Notes: generated by a model from the sequence alone, not told the origin. A DNA stretch of 64,000 nucleotides from Sulfuricurvum sp. IAE1 (GCF_004347735.1 NZ_SLTI01000058.1:62001-126000), one strand, 5' to 3'. Positions 8,646 to 17,651 are shown, numbered from the stretch's first letter. Made by a program: numbers and translations.

Positions 8646-9101
8646 ATGCGGGGATTGTTTTTCTCTCTAATTGCCCTCGTTACGCTTGCGCAGGGGGCCG
8701 ATATACTCCAGCTCGTCGCCCTGCTGGACCGCAACGATACCCAAACGTTCAAAACTAACGTGCAGACGCTTCAGGATGCCAATGCCATGCGCAGCGACAA
8801 CAACAAAACGGTTTTGATGTACGCATGCTGGGTAGGCAACGGCGAAGCGGTCAAACATCTGGTCGAGAAAGGGGCTGACGTCAACGCCCACGACTCGGGC
8901 GGAGTAAGCGCTCTTCATCTGGCGGCATGGAAAAACCGTACCGACATTGCCCTCTACCTCCTCGAACGCGGGGCGTCCGGCAGCGCGATCAGCAAAGACG
9001 GCATGACCCCTTTGGATATCGCGACGATGCGCGGCAACCGCTCCATTGCCGAAGCCATCGAAAAAGCCGCTCCCAAACTCAAACCGCTTCTAAAGCGCTA
9101 A
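8646..9101 (+). CDS. Secreted ankyrin-repeat protein
   Basis: A 151-residue exported protein with signal peptide MRGLFFSLIALVTLAQGA. Three ankyrin units follow: KTVLMYACWVGNGEAVKHLVEKGADVN, SALHLAAWKNRTDIALYLLERGAS and TPLDIATMRGNRSIAEAIEKAAP (given here as positions about 55-82, 90-113 and 122-144). Ankyrin proteins of this size in the periplasm of Gram-negative bacteria often accompany catalase or other oxidative-defence proteins (AnkB type); here the neighbour is a ferritin-like protein 3 bp upstream. The partner is unknown. Its end overlaps the convergent thioesterase by 12 bp. Confidence 0.83.
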   Translation: MRGLFFSLIALVTLAQGADILQLVALLDRNDTQTFKTNVQTLQDANAMRSDNNKTVLMYACWVGNGEAVKHLVEKGADVNAHDSGGVSALHLAAWKNRTDIALYLLERGASGSAISKDGMTPLDIATMRGNRSIAEAIEKAAPKLKPLLKR

Positions 9102-9461
9102 GAAAAATTCCCTCTCCATGGGGGGAATTTTGGACATTTTCCCCGCAAAATCGATAAACACCAAAACGATCGTCATCTCAAACAGCTTTTCATCTTCCCT
9201 GTAAACCTGCTGCAACAGTGTCAAAGAGGCGTTTTTCATCTCGACCAGCGAGGTTTTGACGTCGAGAACGTCCCCCAGCTTGGCACTTTTGATATAGTCG
9301 GCTTCGAGATGTTTGGCCACAAAGTGCCCCTCTTCGAGGATCGGAGAACGCCCCGCATCGAAAAAAAGATGGCTCCGGGCCCGTTCACAGAAATTGAGGT
9401 AGTTGGAGTGATAAACAATCCCTCCCGCATCGGTATCTTCGTAATAAACACGTATTTTCAT
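9090..9461 (-). CDS. ybgC: Acyl-CoA thioesterase, YbgC/4HBT family
   Basis: A hotdog-fold thioesterase of 123 residues. The active-site signature YYEDTDAGGIVYHSNYLNFCERARS is textbook for the YbgC branch of 4-hydroxybenzoyl-CoA thioesterases, which in E. coli sits with the Tol-Pal genes and acts on acyl-CoA or acyl-ACP. No tol genes are nearby here. ATG at 9461 is preferred over the TTG one codon upstream. The gene lies 26 bp downstream of the diguanylate cyclase on the same strand and overlaps the ankyrin gene's end. Confidence 0.88.
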   Translation of the reverse strand: MKIRVYYEDTDAGGIVYHSNYLNFCERARSHLFFDAGRSPILEEGHFVAKHLEADYIKSAKLGDVLDVKTSLVEMKNASLTLLQQVYREDEKLFEMTIVLVFIDFAGKMSKIPPMEREFFLAL

Positions 9462-9487
9462 CAAAAATCCATCCAGCCGTGCCGCCT

Positions 9488-10870
9488 CTATAATAGCGGG
9501 TTGTATATTTCGACTCTGTTGCGGCCTTTCTTTTTCGCTTCGTACAAGGCCGCATCCGCCTTTTGAAAAAGGGTTTTTTTATCGTCGTTTTCATCGAGCT
9601 GGGCGATGCCGAAGCTGAGGGTTATTTTCTCGTCGAGACCGTTAAAACGGTGCGACTGCACCAGCATCCTGAGATTTTCAGCCAGGTTGGAAGCTCCCGC
9701 AATATCGGTGGAAGGGGTCAGGATAACGAATTCCTCTCCGCCCCATCGTGCGAATACATCCCCTTTTTTGAGATTTCTGGCAACGAGTTCGACCATGTCT
9801 CTCAAAATAAGATCTCCCATCTGATGGCCGTAGGTGTCGTTGACGGCTTTGAAATGATCCACGTCGAAAATGATGAGGCTGAGCGGCTGGGAATATTGAT
9901 GGGCATTGGTGATCTGGATACCGAAGATGTCCTCGAAATTTTCACGGTTGTTGATCCCGGTCAGGGTATCTTTGGACGCTTTTTCTTCCAGGGCGTTCGT
10001 CATCGAATAGAGTTCGTCGACTTTGTATTTCATCGCCTGATTGATATTGCGTAGCTGCTGTTTGGTCTGCTCCAGTTCGGTAATATCGTGACGTATCGCG
10101 ATGTATTCGACGATATCGCCGTCAACATCGAGGATAGGGATTACGGTCGTATCGACGATGTATGTCCCACCGTCTTTTTTCATATTGGTAACGACCCCGC
10201 TCCAGCTTTGTTTCGCCTTGATCGTATCCCAGAGGTTTTTGAACGCTTCTCGGGACATTTCGGGATGGCGGATTATGTTGTGCGGCTTTCCGATCAGCTC
10301 TTCGCGGCTGTATCCCGAGATTTCGCAAAATTTATCGTTGACGTAGGTAATGACCCCTTTGGGGTTGGTTTTGGAAACGATGTTGCTCAGATCGACCGCT
10401 TTTTTGTATTCGGCCAGCAGATTGGAATTTTCACTTTTGTAATTTTGGTTGCTGTGAATGATGGTTTCGAAGTTCGACGCCAGGTCGTTCGCCATCTGAA
10501 GGGTCAGGGAATCGATCTCGCTTTGCAGGGCGTACGAGAGGTTTCCGTTTTCGAAAATAACCTCTTCGATCGCATTTTTAAGCTTGAAGATGAGGGTAAA
10601 CAGATCCGCGGTCGTGACGTTGTAGTTGTTCAACAATTGCAGAAAATCGATTTTCGCATGGCAGTCCGACACCGTCGCACGCCATTCGATGACGCTGATG
10701 TAACAATCGCAGAAACGGTAGAAAAGATGGGTGTTTTTTTCGATGGCCGGAAGGGAATGGCGGTGAAGGACGTTTTGCACCTCGCTTTTTCCCATCCATC
10801 GCTTAATGATTTCGTTCCGGTTGATGCGCAAAAAATGCGAAAATTCTTCACTATCGATGATTTTGATCAC
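9488..10870 (-). CDS. PAS-GGDEF diguanylate cyclase
   Basis: A 460-residue soluble cyclase predicted to make cyclic di-GMP. Residues about 1-160 form a helical, globin-like or bundle N-terminal sensor that I cannot assign with certainty (FLRINRNEIIKRWMG, LFYRFCDCYISVIEW); sensor globins have a similar layout. A PAS domain follows at about 165-285 (GVITYVNDKFCEISGYSREELIG, then NIIRHPEMSREAF), with PAC sequence to IRHDITELE. The GGDEF domain spans about 300-455 with an intact RWGGEEF active site and FDVDHFKAVND metal region. The inhibitory RxxD site is absent (KKGD instead), so product feedback may be missing. No membrane segments. The thioesterase follows 26 bp downstream. Confidence 0.9.
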   Translation of the reverse strand: MIKIIDSEEFSHFLRINRNEIIKRWMGKSEVQNVLHRHSLPAIEKNTHLFYRFCDCYISVIEWRATVSDCHAKIDFLQLLNNYNVTTADLFTLIFKLKNAIEEVIFENGNLSYALQSEIDSLTLQMANDLASNFETIIHSNQNYKSENSNLLAEYKKAVDLSNIVSKTNPKGVITYVNDKFCEISGYSREELIGKPHNIIRHPEMSREAFKNLWDTIKAKQSWSGVVTNMKKDGGTYIVDTTVIPILDVDGDIVEYIAIRHDITELEQTKQQLRNINQAMKYKVDELYSMTNALEEKASKDTLTGINNRENFEDIFGIQITNAHQYSQPLSLIIFDVDHFKAVNDTYGHQMGDLILRDMVELVARNLKKGDVFARWGGEEFVILTPSTDIAGASNLAENLRMLVQSHRFNGLDEKITLSFGIAQLDENDDKKTLFQKADAALYEAKKKGRNRVEIYNPLL

Positions 10871-10960
10871 GCCGCCCCACTTTTTTCGATTTAAAATTTA
10901 TTAAATTATACCTTCCGATTCTGAAAAAACATTCATCTGCAACTCTAAAAATTGTGCATA

Positions 10961-11839
10961 TCAGTGTGCATGGTCAAGTCTGTTTTTTGCCTCTTTTTCC
11001 TGCTGTTCCAGGTGCGAAAGTTCCTGGGCGGTCCGTTCTCTATCCGCTTTGGCTTTCGCCAGCGCTTCTCGTGCGCGTTTGAGCGCGTCACTCTCCCCTT
11101 TTGGGAGCTTCGTATCGGGTGTTTTCATCTCTTTTTGGGAAACCTCTTTTTCCAAAGCCCTGATTGCGCCATCCTGCTTCGACAGCGACTCCCGCACACT
11201 CGTAACGCGCTGATGCAGCGTTTCGATGAATTGTCCGAGCGCATGGGGATCGGCAAGTGTCGTTCCGGCGGCTTCGACCGGTGTCCCAGGCTCGGGTACG
11301 TTCGGAATAACGGGGGTACAGTTCGGCGCACGCAGTTCCCAGCTCCGGTTTGCTTCGTTGTTTGCGATACAGTCGAGCTGGGAACGCGCCGGAGGTATCG
11401 GTTTCAGGACAATCTGATTCGAAGGAAAGGATGCAGATACCCCCTTCATACTTCCGAGCAGTCCCTCTTTTTCGCTGTTAAACTGCTTTTGCTGAAACGC
11501 TTTTTTAAGCGCATCTTGTTGCTGCTGCTTTTGGAGGGCCGCTTTTTGTGCCGCCGCGGAAGCCCCGTCATCGCTTTTTTGACTTTTCGCCGCCCCGGTT
11601 TTAGGATACATTCCGGGTTTAAAATAGCACGGACCGGCGCAGTCGTTTTTGTAGTTGGAATTCATGCAACGGGAAAAATAATAGGCGTTGCATTCCGATT
11701 CGCTCGGCCAGCAATGGCCCGATTGCCCCGTATATTTCTGGAGCCACGATTTCCAGTCGATACAGTACTCCGCATGGACGGGTAAAACCGCAATCATTCC
11801 CCCGATTATCGCCGCGACGGTTCTAGTGCGAGTCATCAT
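10961..11839 (-). CDS. Secreted Cys-rich, coiled-coil hypothetical protein
   Basis: An exported protein of about 292 residues. ATG 11839 is chosen because GGAG lies just upstream and MTRTRTVAAIIGGMIAVLPVHA then forms a signal peptide. The mature N-terminus is Cys-rich (seven Cys within about 55 residues, beginning EYCIDW and ending PCYFKPG), which suggests a disulfide-bonded periplasmic head. A Gln/Ala/Lys-rich segment follows, then a Pro-rich middle and a C-terminal heptad-like coiled coil (DGAIRALEKEVSQKEM to EQQEKEAKNRL). No family recognised. It overlaps the FecR-domain gene upstream by 17 bp, so the two are surely an operon and probably partners. Confidence 0.7.
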   Translation of the reverse strand: MMTRTRTVAAIIGGMIAVLPVHAEYCIDWKSWLQKYTGQSGHCWPSESECNAYYFSRCMNSNYKNDCAGPCYFKPGMYPKTGAAKSQKSDDGASAAAQKAALQKQQQQDALKKAFQQKQFNSEKEGLLGSMKGVSASFPSNQIVLKPIPPARSQLDCIANNEANRSWELRAPNCTPVIPNVPEPGTPVEAAGTTLADPHALGQFIETLHQRVTSVRESLSKQDGAIRALEKEVSQKEMKTPDTKLPKGESDALKRAREALAKAKADRERTAQELSHLEQQEKEAKNRLDHAH

Positions 11840-12704
11840 TGCCGCTCCGAAGTTCATTGAGTTTTTTAACCGGCCGAATCCCTTCTGCGGTCAAAATTTC
11901 GCACCACTCTCCCCCATGCACTTCCACCCACTCGTCCTTTGAAGAGGAACGGACCGTGACCGTCCCTTCCAGTACTTCAAGCCGGCTTCCGTGGAGATGA
12001 TGCCGAAGGGTAAATTCGGTTCCCCTCACCGCACACACCGCAGCGGGTGTTCTTACTTCGAACTTTCTGCCGAAATAGTGCTTCAGTTTTGCCCGGACAT
12101 GGGCGAACCCCTGTGAAAGCATAGCTTCGAGCCCTTCCTCTCCTTCGCTGCTGATGCTGAAACTGCTGTTTTCACCAAGATCAATCTGACCGTCACCTCT
12201 ACCGATGAAAAGCTTCGCCGAAGCGCCGGAACCGACATCGACCCGTTCTCCGGCACGCAATGGCGTGCATGTATCCGAAACCGATGCGGCATTGTTGAGA
12301 GTGCGTCTTACCTCACCGCCCAGCGGTATAAGAATGCCCTTGGCATCTTTGGCGGACGAAACGGTTTCACGTACCGATGCAAGAAGGCGTTCTTTATGAC
12401 GTACCAAAGCCTTAGAGCGTTCCAATAATATTTCCGCTTCGCGCAATCCCTGCAGACTGACCGTTACCGCTTCTCGGGCAACGGCCGCCGCATCGGGATC
12501 TTTAAGAATTTGAGTGTCATTTTGCATCTCTTTGGCGATCCTGAGGTCGCTTTGCGCCGCTTCAACCCTTTTTTCCGCCGACGACACGGACTCACGGGCG
12601 GCATTTACTTCGGCCTGTGCCCACTCGATTGCGCGCGTACCCGCTTCTGCGGCGAAGATTTCGACCCATGCCGCTAAAAGCAGTAGAAACAAAACCCGGT
12701 TCAT
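11823..12704 (-). CDS. Secreted FecR-domain protein with N-terminal coiled coil
   Basis: A 293-residue exported protein with signal peptide MNRVLFLLLLAAWVEIFA. Residues about 25-120 form a long Ala/Glu/Arg-rich coiled coil. A FecR-type beta domain spans about 130-270 (GERVDVGSGASAKLFIG, GENSSFSISS, FEVRTPAAVCAVRGTEF, LEVLEGTVTVRS), the fold used by periplasmic anti-sigma partners and by many surface proteins. There is no transmembrane anchor or sigma factor gene beside it, so a classical Fec-type signalling role is not supported; a structural surface or periplasmic role with the overlapping Cys-rich protein seems likelier. Divergent from the TPR gene. Confidence 0.82.
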   Translation of the reverse strand: MNRVLFLLLLAAWVEIFAAEAGTRAIEWAQAEVNAARESVSSAEKRVEAAQSDLRIAKEMQNDTQILKDPDAAAVAREAVTVSLQGLREAEILLERSKALVRHKERLLASVRETVSSAKDAKGILIPLGGEVRRTLNNAASVSDTCTPLRAGERVDVGSGASAKLFIGRGDGQIDLGENSSFSISSEGEEGLEAMLSQGFAHVRAKLKHYFGRKFEVRTPAAVCAVRGTEFTLRHHLHGSRLEVLEGTVTVRSSSKDEWVEVHGGEWCEILTAEGIRPVKKLNELRSGNDDSH

Positions 12705-12741
12705 CGATTCATCCTTACACCCATTTTACTCCGAGATATGT

Positions 12742-12747
12742 ATAATA
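12742..12747 (+). promoter_or_regulatory. Putative -10 box (TATAAT) for the TPR gene
   Basis: Perfect TATAAT with preceding TG, in the 88-bp divergent gap between the FecR-domain gene and the TPR gene, 45 bp before the ATG at 12793. Confidence 0.5.
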
Positions 12748-12792
12748 GCCTAAGTAACAGAAAAACGGACATCCCTCCGCAAAGGATTAAGA

Positions 12793-13596
12793 ATGAATAT
12801 GATGTTGAAAACCGCTTTACTCTCGGCATTTTTGCTCGGAGCCGCACTTGCCGACGAGCGTTCCGAAGAGGGACGGCGTTACCTGATACGCGGTATTGCC
12901 GCCATCGAGATGGCTAAATCCGAAAAAGAGCTCGCCGGTGCCGCCGAACAATTCGCCAAAGCGACGCAAATAGCACCTGAGCTTTCGGCGGCATGGTACA
13001 ATCTGGGATCCGTCCAAGCCAAACTGGGACGCTACAAAGAGGCGATGGACAGCTATCAGCACTACCTTAATCTCAATCCGAAAGCCGAAGACGCACCGAA
13101 AATCAGGGATGAAATCATCAAGCTCGAATACCGGATGGAACAGGCTGCGAAGGTCTCAGCCCTTGCCGGGACATGGGTTGATAATTACGGCCGGCATTTC
13201 AAACTCGATATCTCCGGAAGCCGTATAACCCTCACCTCCCGCAGAAATCCCGATGATAACGACGTCATATCGACCTACTCCCTGGTAGGCAAAGTACCGG
13301 TGCACAATGCTATCAACGAAACATTTCAGCTGGAAATGTCGGGGCAGGAACTGAGCGGAAAATGGAGTAAAGACGGGTATCAGGCAGATAAATGCACCAT
13401 TCCGCCGCTTGCAAGCAATGCCGCCGGCGAGGTTTCGCTCGAAGAGAATAAAATCGTATTACGCCATATCGACACCAAATATTCCGCCGCTACCCAGATC
13501 AACATTTTTGACGATTTTTGTATCGGCGTCAAAGTGACCGAACAAAAAGAGGTCGAGCGGGTATTCAAAAAATACGTCGAGCAACCCGCTCCCTAA
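12793..13596 (+). CDS. Exported TPR-repeat protein
   Basis: A 267-residue protein with signal peptide MNMMLKTALLSAFLLGAALA. Residues about 25-115 contain two to three tetratricopeptide units (AAEQFAKATQIAPELSAAWYNLGSVQAKLGRYKEAMDSYQHYLNLNP is the clear pair, about 55-101). The C-terminal 150 residues look like an all-beta domain (GTWVDNYGRHFKLDISGSRITLTS, GQELSGKWSKDGY), possibly lipocalin-like, with a single Cys pair. TPRs usually mount protein complexes, here in the periplasm. Start supported by AAGGATT upstream. Ends 4 bp into the convergent MscS gene. Confidence 0.8.
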   Translation: MNMMLKTALLSAFLLGAALADERSEEGRRYLIRGIAAIEMAKSEKELAGAAEQFAKATQIAPELSAAWYNLGSVQAKLGRYKEAMDSYQHYLNLNPKAEDAPKIRDEIIKLEYRMEQAAKVSALAGTWVDNYGRHFKLDISGSRITLTSRRNPDDNDVISTYSLVGKVPVHNAINETFQLEMSGQELSGKWSKDGYQADKCTIPPLASNAAGEVSLEENKIVLRHIDTKYSAATQINIFDDFCIGVKVTEQKEVERVFKKYVEQPAP

Positions 13597-14417
13597 ACGT
13601 TCGGAAGGATTGCGATTTGACGCTGAGGGAACGGAATCGTGATCCCTTCATGCCGCAGAGCGTTGTAAACCAAAAGGTTGACTTCATACTGAAATCTGAA
13701 AAAGTTGCGCGTCGGAACCCAGTAGCGCATCCCGATAACCAGGGCGCTATCCCCGAAACTTTCGATACCGACAATCGCGGCATGTTCGGTTGAGACGAAA
13801 TCGCACGCGCCGATGACGCTTTTGATGAGAGCGATTGCTTTTTCGGCATTGTCGGCGTACGATATACCCACTCTAGACTCCACGATGCGATACTTCGAAG
13901 AGTTTACGATCACCTCTCCGATCATGTTCTTGTTTGGAACGGTGATGAGCTCTTCGTCTTCCGTTCGCAGCGTCGTATAGGCGAGTTTGATCTCTTCGAC
14001 CTCGCCGTAAACACTGTTGACGAGGATCGTATCCCCGATCCGAAACGGCCGGGTAATGATAAGCGATATTCCTGCGGCGTAGTTGGCAACACTCCCCTGT
14101 ATCGCTAGTCCGGCAGTCAGAAAAACCGCTCCGACGGCGGCAACGAACGGGGCTATCGAAATCCCCAGTTTTCCGATCGCGACGACAACCATCGCACCGA
14201 AAACCAGTAACCGTGCCACGTTTGCGGCAAACTTTCCAAGCGTCGGATCAAAATCGTGATTCTGAAAAAACCGGATCAGCATCCGGTAGACATATTTGGA
14301 CAAAAACCATCCGAGTAGGACGATAATGACCGCCCCGATGATCTGAAAACTGTAATTAGCCAGAAAATCGATCGTTTTAAGATAAAACTGTTGGATAAAA
14401 GCCAACTCCCGGTCCAT
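13593..14417 (-). CDS. mscS: Small-conductance mechanosensitive channel (MscS)
   Basis: A 274-residue inner-membrane channel that opens under membrane tension to release solutes during osmotic downshock. Three hydrophobic segments precede the pore helix; the signature GLAIQGSVANYAAGISLIITRPFRIGDTI marks the end of TM3 and the start of the beta domain, and EIKLAYTTLRTEDEELITVPNKNM is the conserved MscS cytoplasmic motif. Length and ending (FPQRQI) are normal. It is convergent with the TPR gene and lies 58 bp downstream of the dCache diguanylate cyclase on the same strand. Confidence 0.93.
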   Translation of the reverse strand: MDRELAFIQQFYLKTIDFLANYSFQIIGAVIIVLLGWFLSKYVYRMLIRFFQNHDFDPTLGKFAANVARLLVFGAMVVVAIGKLGISIAPFVAAVGAVFLTAGLAIQGSVANYAAGISLIITRPFRIGDTILVNSVYGEVEEIKLAYTTLRTEDEELITVPNKNMIGEVIVNSSKYRIVESRVGISYADNAEKAIALIKSVIGACDFVSTEHAAIVGIESFGDSALVIGMRYWVPTRNFFRFQYEVNLLVYNALRHEGITIPFPQRQIAILPNV

Positions 14418-14475
14418 ACCGCGCTCCTCGTTAATGACAATCAGCGATTATACACCGAAATCTCTGACCCCCGCT

Positions 14476-16026
14476 TTACTCCGGGCCGGGACATACGCGG
14501 TTTCGCCCTTGCGCTTTGGCCTCGTAGAGCATTGCGTCGGCACGGTTGATCAGGCTTTCGTGGGTATCGTCCTCTTCGAGTTCGGCGACTCCGAAACTGC
14601 AGCTCATATAGCCGTGTTCGAACGGATAGGCGCCGATGAGTATCCGAATCTCTTCGGCCAGCATGATCGCATCGTGTAATTTCGTATGCGGAAGCAGAAT
14701 GATAAACTCTTCCCCACCCCATCGGCCGACGATATCGCTTTCACGAATCCGCTTTTTCACGAGAGTGCTGACATCGACGAGCGCCTTATCCCCCATCCGG
14801 TGTCCGTGGGCGTCGTTGATCTGCTTGAAATGATCGATGTCGAAAAAGATTACCGACAGCGGCGTACGTCCCCGACGCGCGTTTTTGATCATGAAACCGA
14901 TTTGGTACAGCAGTGATGCACGGTTGGCAATCCGCGTCAGCCGGTCGGTATTGGCGTGACGGATCAGCAGCTTGTGATGCTGACGAAGCCGGTAGAGGAA
15001 ATAGACGATCATCACTGTCGGCGGGACGCCTAGGATCAGGGCAAACATGATGACCGTTTTGAAGTTGCTTTCCAGATTGATCAGATGCTGGTCCGGCAGA
15101 TACGCAACTATGTACCCGACGTGCTTACGGTCAAAACTCTCCAGCGGGTTTAGCAGCATCAGGTACCCTTTACCGTCCAAAACCGCGGGGATGATACGGG
15201 GTGTACGCTGATCTTCAAAATCTTCAAAGGACTCTGAAAACACGGCATTGAGGCGGCTGAGCCGCTCTTTGGTAAACAGATAGCGCCCCCTCTCATGAAG
15301 TCGGTTGTCGACAAGATAATCAGGGCTTAACGCCGAAGTTGAATAATTGGAGCGTTCATCGCTGAAAACTTTGTTTTCCACGACACTACGGCGCAATATG
15401 AGTGTGTAATAGGCCGGATAGAGGTTTTGGGCCAGCCGTTTGATCGCATCAAAAGAATACGACAGTTCGACCGTCCCTACGAACCTACCTTCATGAAACA
15501 GCGGAAATACGTGGCGAAATCCGTTAAAGATGCGCCCTTCCTCGAATCCGCTGACGCTTCGGCGCGTCCGGTTTACCGCATCGATCGCCGGGCGTATGCC
15601 CTGCAACGAGTCCCCGTATTTTTCGGGGCGGTGAAACCGCAGAAAACTGACCGAACCGGGCAGGTGAAAATGGAGCTGGCGGACATTGTGTTCTTCGAGC
15701 GATCGGTACAAACGGCTAAAATGACCGTAAAGCTGATGGCGTATCCGCTCTTTTTGCTCATCGTCCCCGTCCGCGGCGCGGGCCATCATTTCGGTAACGC
15801 AGGGGGTGTTGATCGACGAATCGAACATCGTCCGCGCGATGGTGTCGTAGGTCAGCTTCAGCGTTTCGATTTCAACCGATGCGGTCTCGAGCCGTTTTTG
15901 CAGATAGAGTTTTTTTTCTCGTTCGTACCGATCGAGGAAAAAAAGGCTGACCATGACGATCAAAAACAGATACAGGCCGATGGCTGCAATGATATAGGGC
16001 AGAATCCTGCGGATTTTTTCTTTCAT
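14476..16026 (-). CDS. Membrane diguanylate cyclase with periplasmic dCache sensor
   Basis: A 516-residue cyclase. One N-terminal membrane helix (about residues 8-32), a large periplasmic sensor up to about residue 320, a second helix (about 322-345), then a GGDEF domain. The sensor contains LHFHLPGSVSFLRFHRPEKYGD, typical of dCache_3-type domains found in many Campylobacterota receptors; the ligand is unknown. The active site is RWGGEEF with FFDIDHFKQIND, and the inhibitory I-site RESD lies exactly five residues before GGEEF, so product inhibition is expected. A 156-bp AT-rich divergent gap separates it from the lone winged-helix gene. Confidence 0.92.
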   Translation of the reverse strand: MKEKIRRILPYIIAAIGLYLFLIVMVSLFFLDRYEREKKLYLQKRLETASVEIETLKLTYDTIARTMFDSSINTPCVTEMMARAADGDDEQKERIRHQLYGHFSRLYRSLEEHNVRQLHFHLPGSVSFLRFHRPEKYGDSLQGIRPAIDAVNRTRRSVSGFEEGRIFNGFRHVFPLFHEGRFVGTVELSYSFDAIKRLAQNLYPAYYTLILRRSVVENKVFSDERSNYSTSALSPDYLVDNRLHERGRYLFTKERLSRLNAVFSESFEDFEDQRTPRIIPAVLDGKGYLMLLNPLESFDRKHVGYIVAYLPDQHLINLESNFKTVIMFALILGVPPTVMIVYFLYRLRQHHKLLIRHANTDRLTRIANRASLLYQIGFMIKNARRGRTPLSVIFFDIDHFKQINDAHGHRMGDKALVDVSTLVKKRIRESDIVGRWGGEEFIILLPHTKLHDAIMLAEEIRILIGAYPFEHGYMSCSFGVAELEEDDTHESLINRADAMLYEAKAQGRNRVCPGPE

Positions 16027-16182
16027 GATATGGTATATCTTCTGGTTATAGGTTGGGGAGAATGCAACATTCAGAGAAATTATAATCGATTAGAGTTTGT
16101 AAATTGTTTTGATAGACTTAATTTTTATTTAATATTTTATTCTTTATCATGGATTTATCCATTGTATCAGAATGAGGCAACC

Positions 16183-16488
16183 ATGCAGCGCCATCAACCC
16201 CATTTCCACCGAATATCCCTTCATCAAGATACGTATTACGATACAAAAGGAAAACTGGTCGTCGACGGAGACAAACGTGTTTTTCTCTCCCATTCCGAAA
16301 TCACCGTACTGGAACTGTTGCTCTATTACCGCGGCGAAACGCTGCTCTACGAAACACTTGAATACGCTTTCCTTTCGTCTGAAAATAAAAGCCGAAATGC
16401 CCTTAAAATCATTGTCAGCAATCTGCGTAGAAAGATCCCGGGACTCCCCATCCGCTCAATACCTAAAATCGGCTACATTCTCCTGTGA
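16183..16488 (+). CDS. Stand-alone winged-helix (OmpR/PhoB-type) DNA-binding protein
   Basis: A 101-residue protein that matches only the effector half of an OmpR/PhoB response regulator: GKLVVDGDKRVFLSHSEITVLELLLYYRGETLL, then SRNALKIIVSNLRRKIPG and the hairpin PIRSIPKIGYILL. There is no receiver domain in it or in frame upstream. Start at ATG 16183 is set by GAGG at 16174-16177. Sequence around it is more AT-rich than its neighbours. It could act without phosphorylation or dimerise with another regulator. It may regulate either flanking diguanylate cyclase; a role at the 11-bp-repeat promoters further on is possible but unproven. Confidence 0.78.
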   Translation: MQRHQPHFHRISLHQDTYYDTKGKLVVDGDKRVFLSHSEITVLELLLYYRGETLLYETLEYAFLSSENKSRNALKIIVSNLRRKIPGLPIRSIPKIGYILL

Positions 16489-16706
16489 GCGGGCATCTTA
16501 CACCCTGGTGGAAAGCGTTATAATTTACGATTGCGCATTGAATACCGCGTAATAGCGTTGTAGTTTGAGGCATTCTTGTTATCCCGTAATTGTAAATTGG
16601 CTTATTTCCGCGACTTATAATTCAAATATGCTACAAATGGATCGGCGAACATGCTACAATCGCCTCAGACGATTTACCGACACATTACTTTCAAGAGCAA
16701 ACGAGC
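16489..16706. other. Intergenic gap with tandem TGCTACAA words
   Basis: Between the winged-helix gene and the diguanylate cyclase. It contains ATGCTACAA at 16628 and again at 16651, 23 bp apart; the second forms an extended -10 (TGCTACAAT). No RNA gene or reading frame of substance was seen. Confidence 0.4.
16655..16660 (+). promoter_or_regulatory. Putative extended -10 (TGCTACAAT) for the diguanylate cyclase
   Basis: TACAAT preceded by TGC, 46 bp before the ATG at 16707. The same TGCTACAAT word forms the likely aspC -10 at 17759. Confidence 0.45.
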
Positions 16707-17651
16707 ATGGGCAAAAAGACCGTATACGAAAAAATATTCGCCATCCACGACCGGACAATAGAAGCATTGCGCGAACAACATATCCCGCCCTATCCTTCCC
16801 ATTATAAAAAGCATTTCGATGCTATTTTCCTTCAACAGGCGGATCAGAGCCTCCTCAAAAACCACAAGCCCGATGATTCGCACAGCGATAAGCACCACGA
16901 AGAGCTGACCCGTTTCCTTGACATTGCCCACCGCTCGCTTAACGCCTTTGCCGAAACCCATTCGGATATTTCCCACGTCGCGGAGCTGCAGGAACAGTAC
17001 CTTAAAAACGTAGAGGGAAACCATCTCGAACGTTGCGTCACTTTTGTCGAGGGGCTCAGCGAACTGGGCAAAAACATGACCGAAGAGCTGAAAAAAGCAC
17101 AGCAAAAAATCGATTCCCTCAACGCGGAGCTTAAAAACGCCGTCGAAAGCCTCAGTACCGATACCCTCACGCAGGTCGGCAATCGTAAGGCATTCGTCGA
17201 AGATCTGAGCCGGATTATCGAGGCAGGCAAAGACAAACCGTTACCCATCGTCTTGATGATGATCGATGCCGATAATTTCAAGCTTTTAAACGACGAATAC
17301 GGCCATCTGGCGGGGGACAAAGTCCTCTATTTCCTCGCCCAGAGCATCAAATCGATCATCCGTTCGGGCGATAAGGTTTATCGCTACGGCGGCGAAGAGT
17401 TTGCCGTTATCCTCAATCGATGCGACCTGGATCATGCATTTCCCATCGCCGATAAGATCCGTTCCAAAATCGAGCACAGCCATCTGATCTATGCGGGGAA
17501 AACGATTCACGTCACCGTAAGTATCGGGGTGACCCTCCACCGCCACGGCGATACCCACGATACGCTGATCGAACGTGCAGACGATGCGCTTTACCGCGCC
17601 AAAAAAGCCCGTAAAAACTGTACCGTCGTTTTCGACACGCCCCATTCCTGA
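16707..17651 (+). CDS. Soluble GGDEF diguanylate cyclase
   Basis: A 314-residue cytoplasmic protein. The N-terminal 150 residues are helical, with an opening (VYEKIFAIHDRTIEALREQHIPPYPSHYKKHF) seen in cyclases of this phylum, and end in a coiled coil (KAQQKIDSLNAELKNAVESL). The GGDEF domain covers about 150-310: TQVGNRKAF, MIDADNFKLLNDEYGH and RYGGEEF. The I-site RSGD lies five residues before GGEEF, so feedback inhibition is expected. No membrane helix and no known input domain; the helical part is probably a protein-interaction sensor. Confidence 0.9.
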   Translation: MGKKTVYEKIFAIHDRTIEALREQHIPPYPSHYKKHFDAIFLQQADQSLLKNHKPDDSHSDKHHEELTRFLDIAHRSLNAFAETHSDISHVAELQEQYLKNVEGNHLERCVTFVEGLSELGKNMTEELKKAQQKIDSLNAELKNAVESLSTDTLTQVGNRKAFVEDLSRIIEAGKDKPLPIVLMMIDADNFKLLNDEYGHLAGDKVLYFLAQSIKSIIRSGDKVYRYGGEEFAVILNRCDLDHAFPIADKIRSKIEHSHLIYAGKTIHVTVSIGVTLHRHGDTHDTLIERADDALYRAKKARKNCTVVFDTPHS

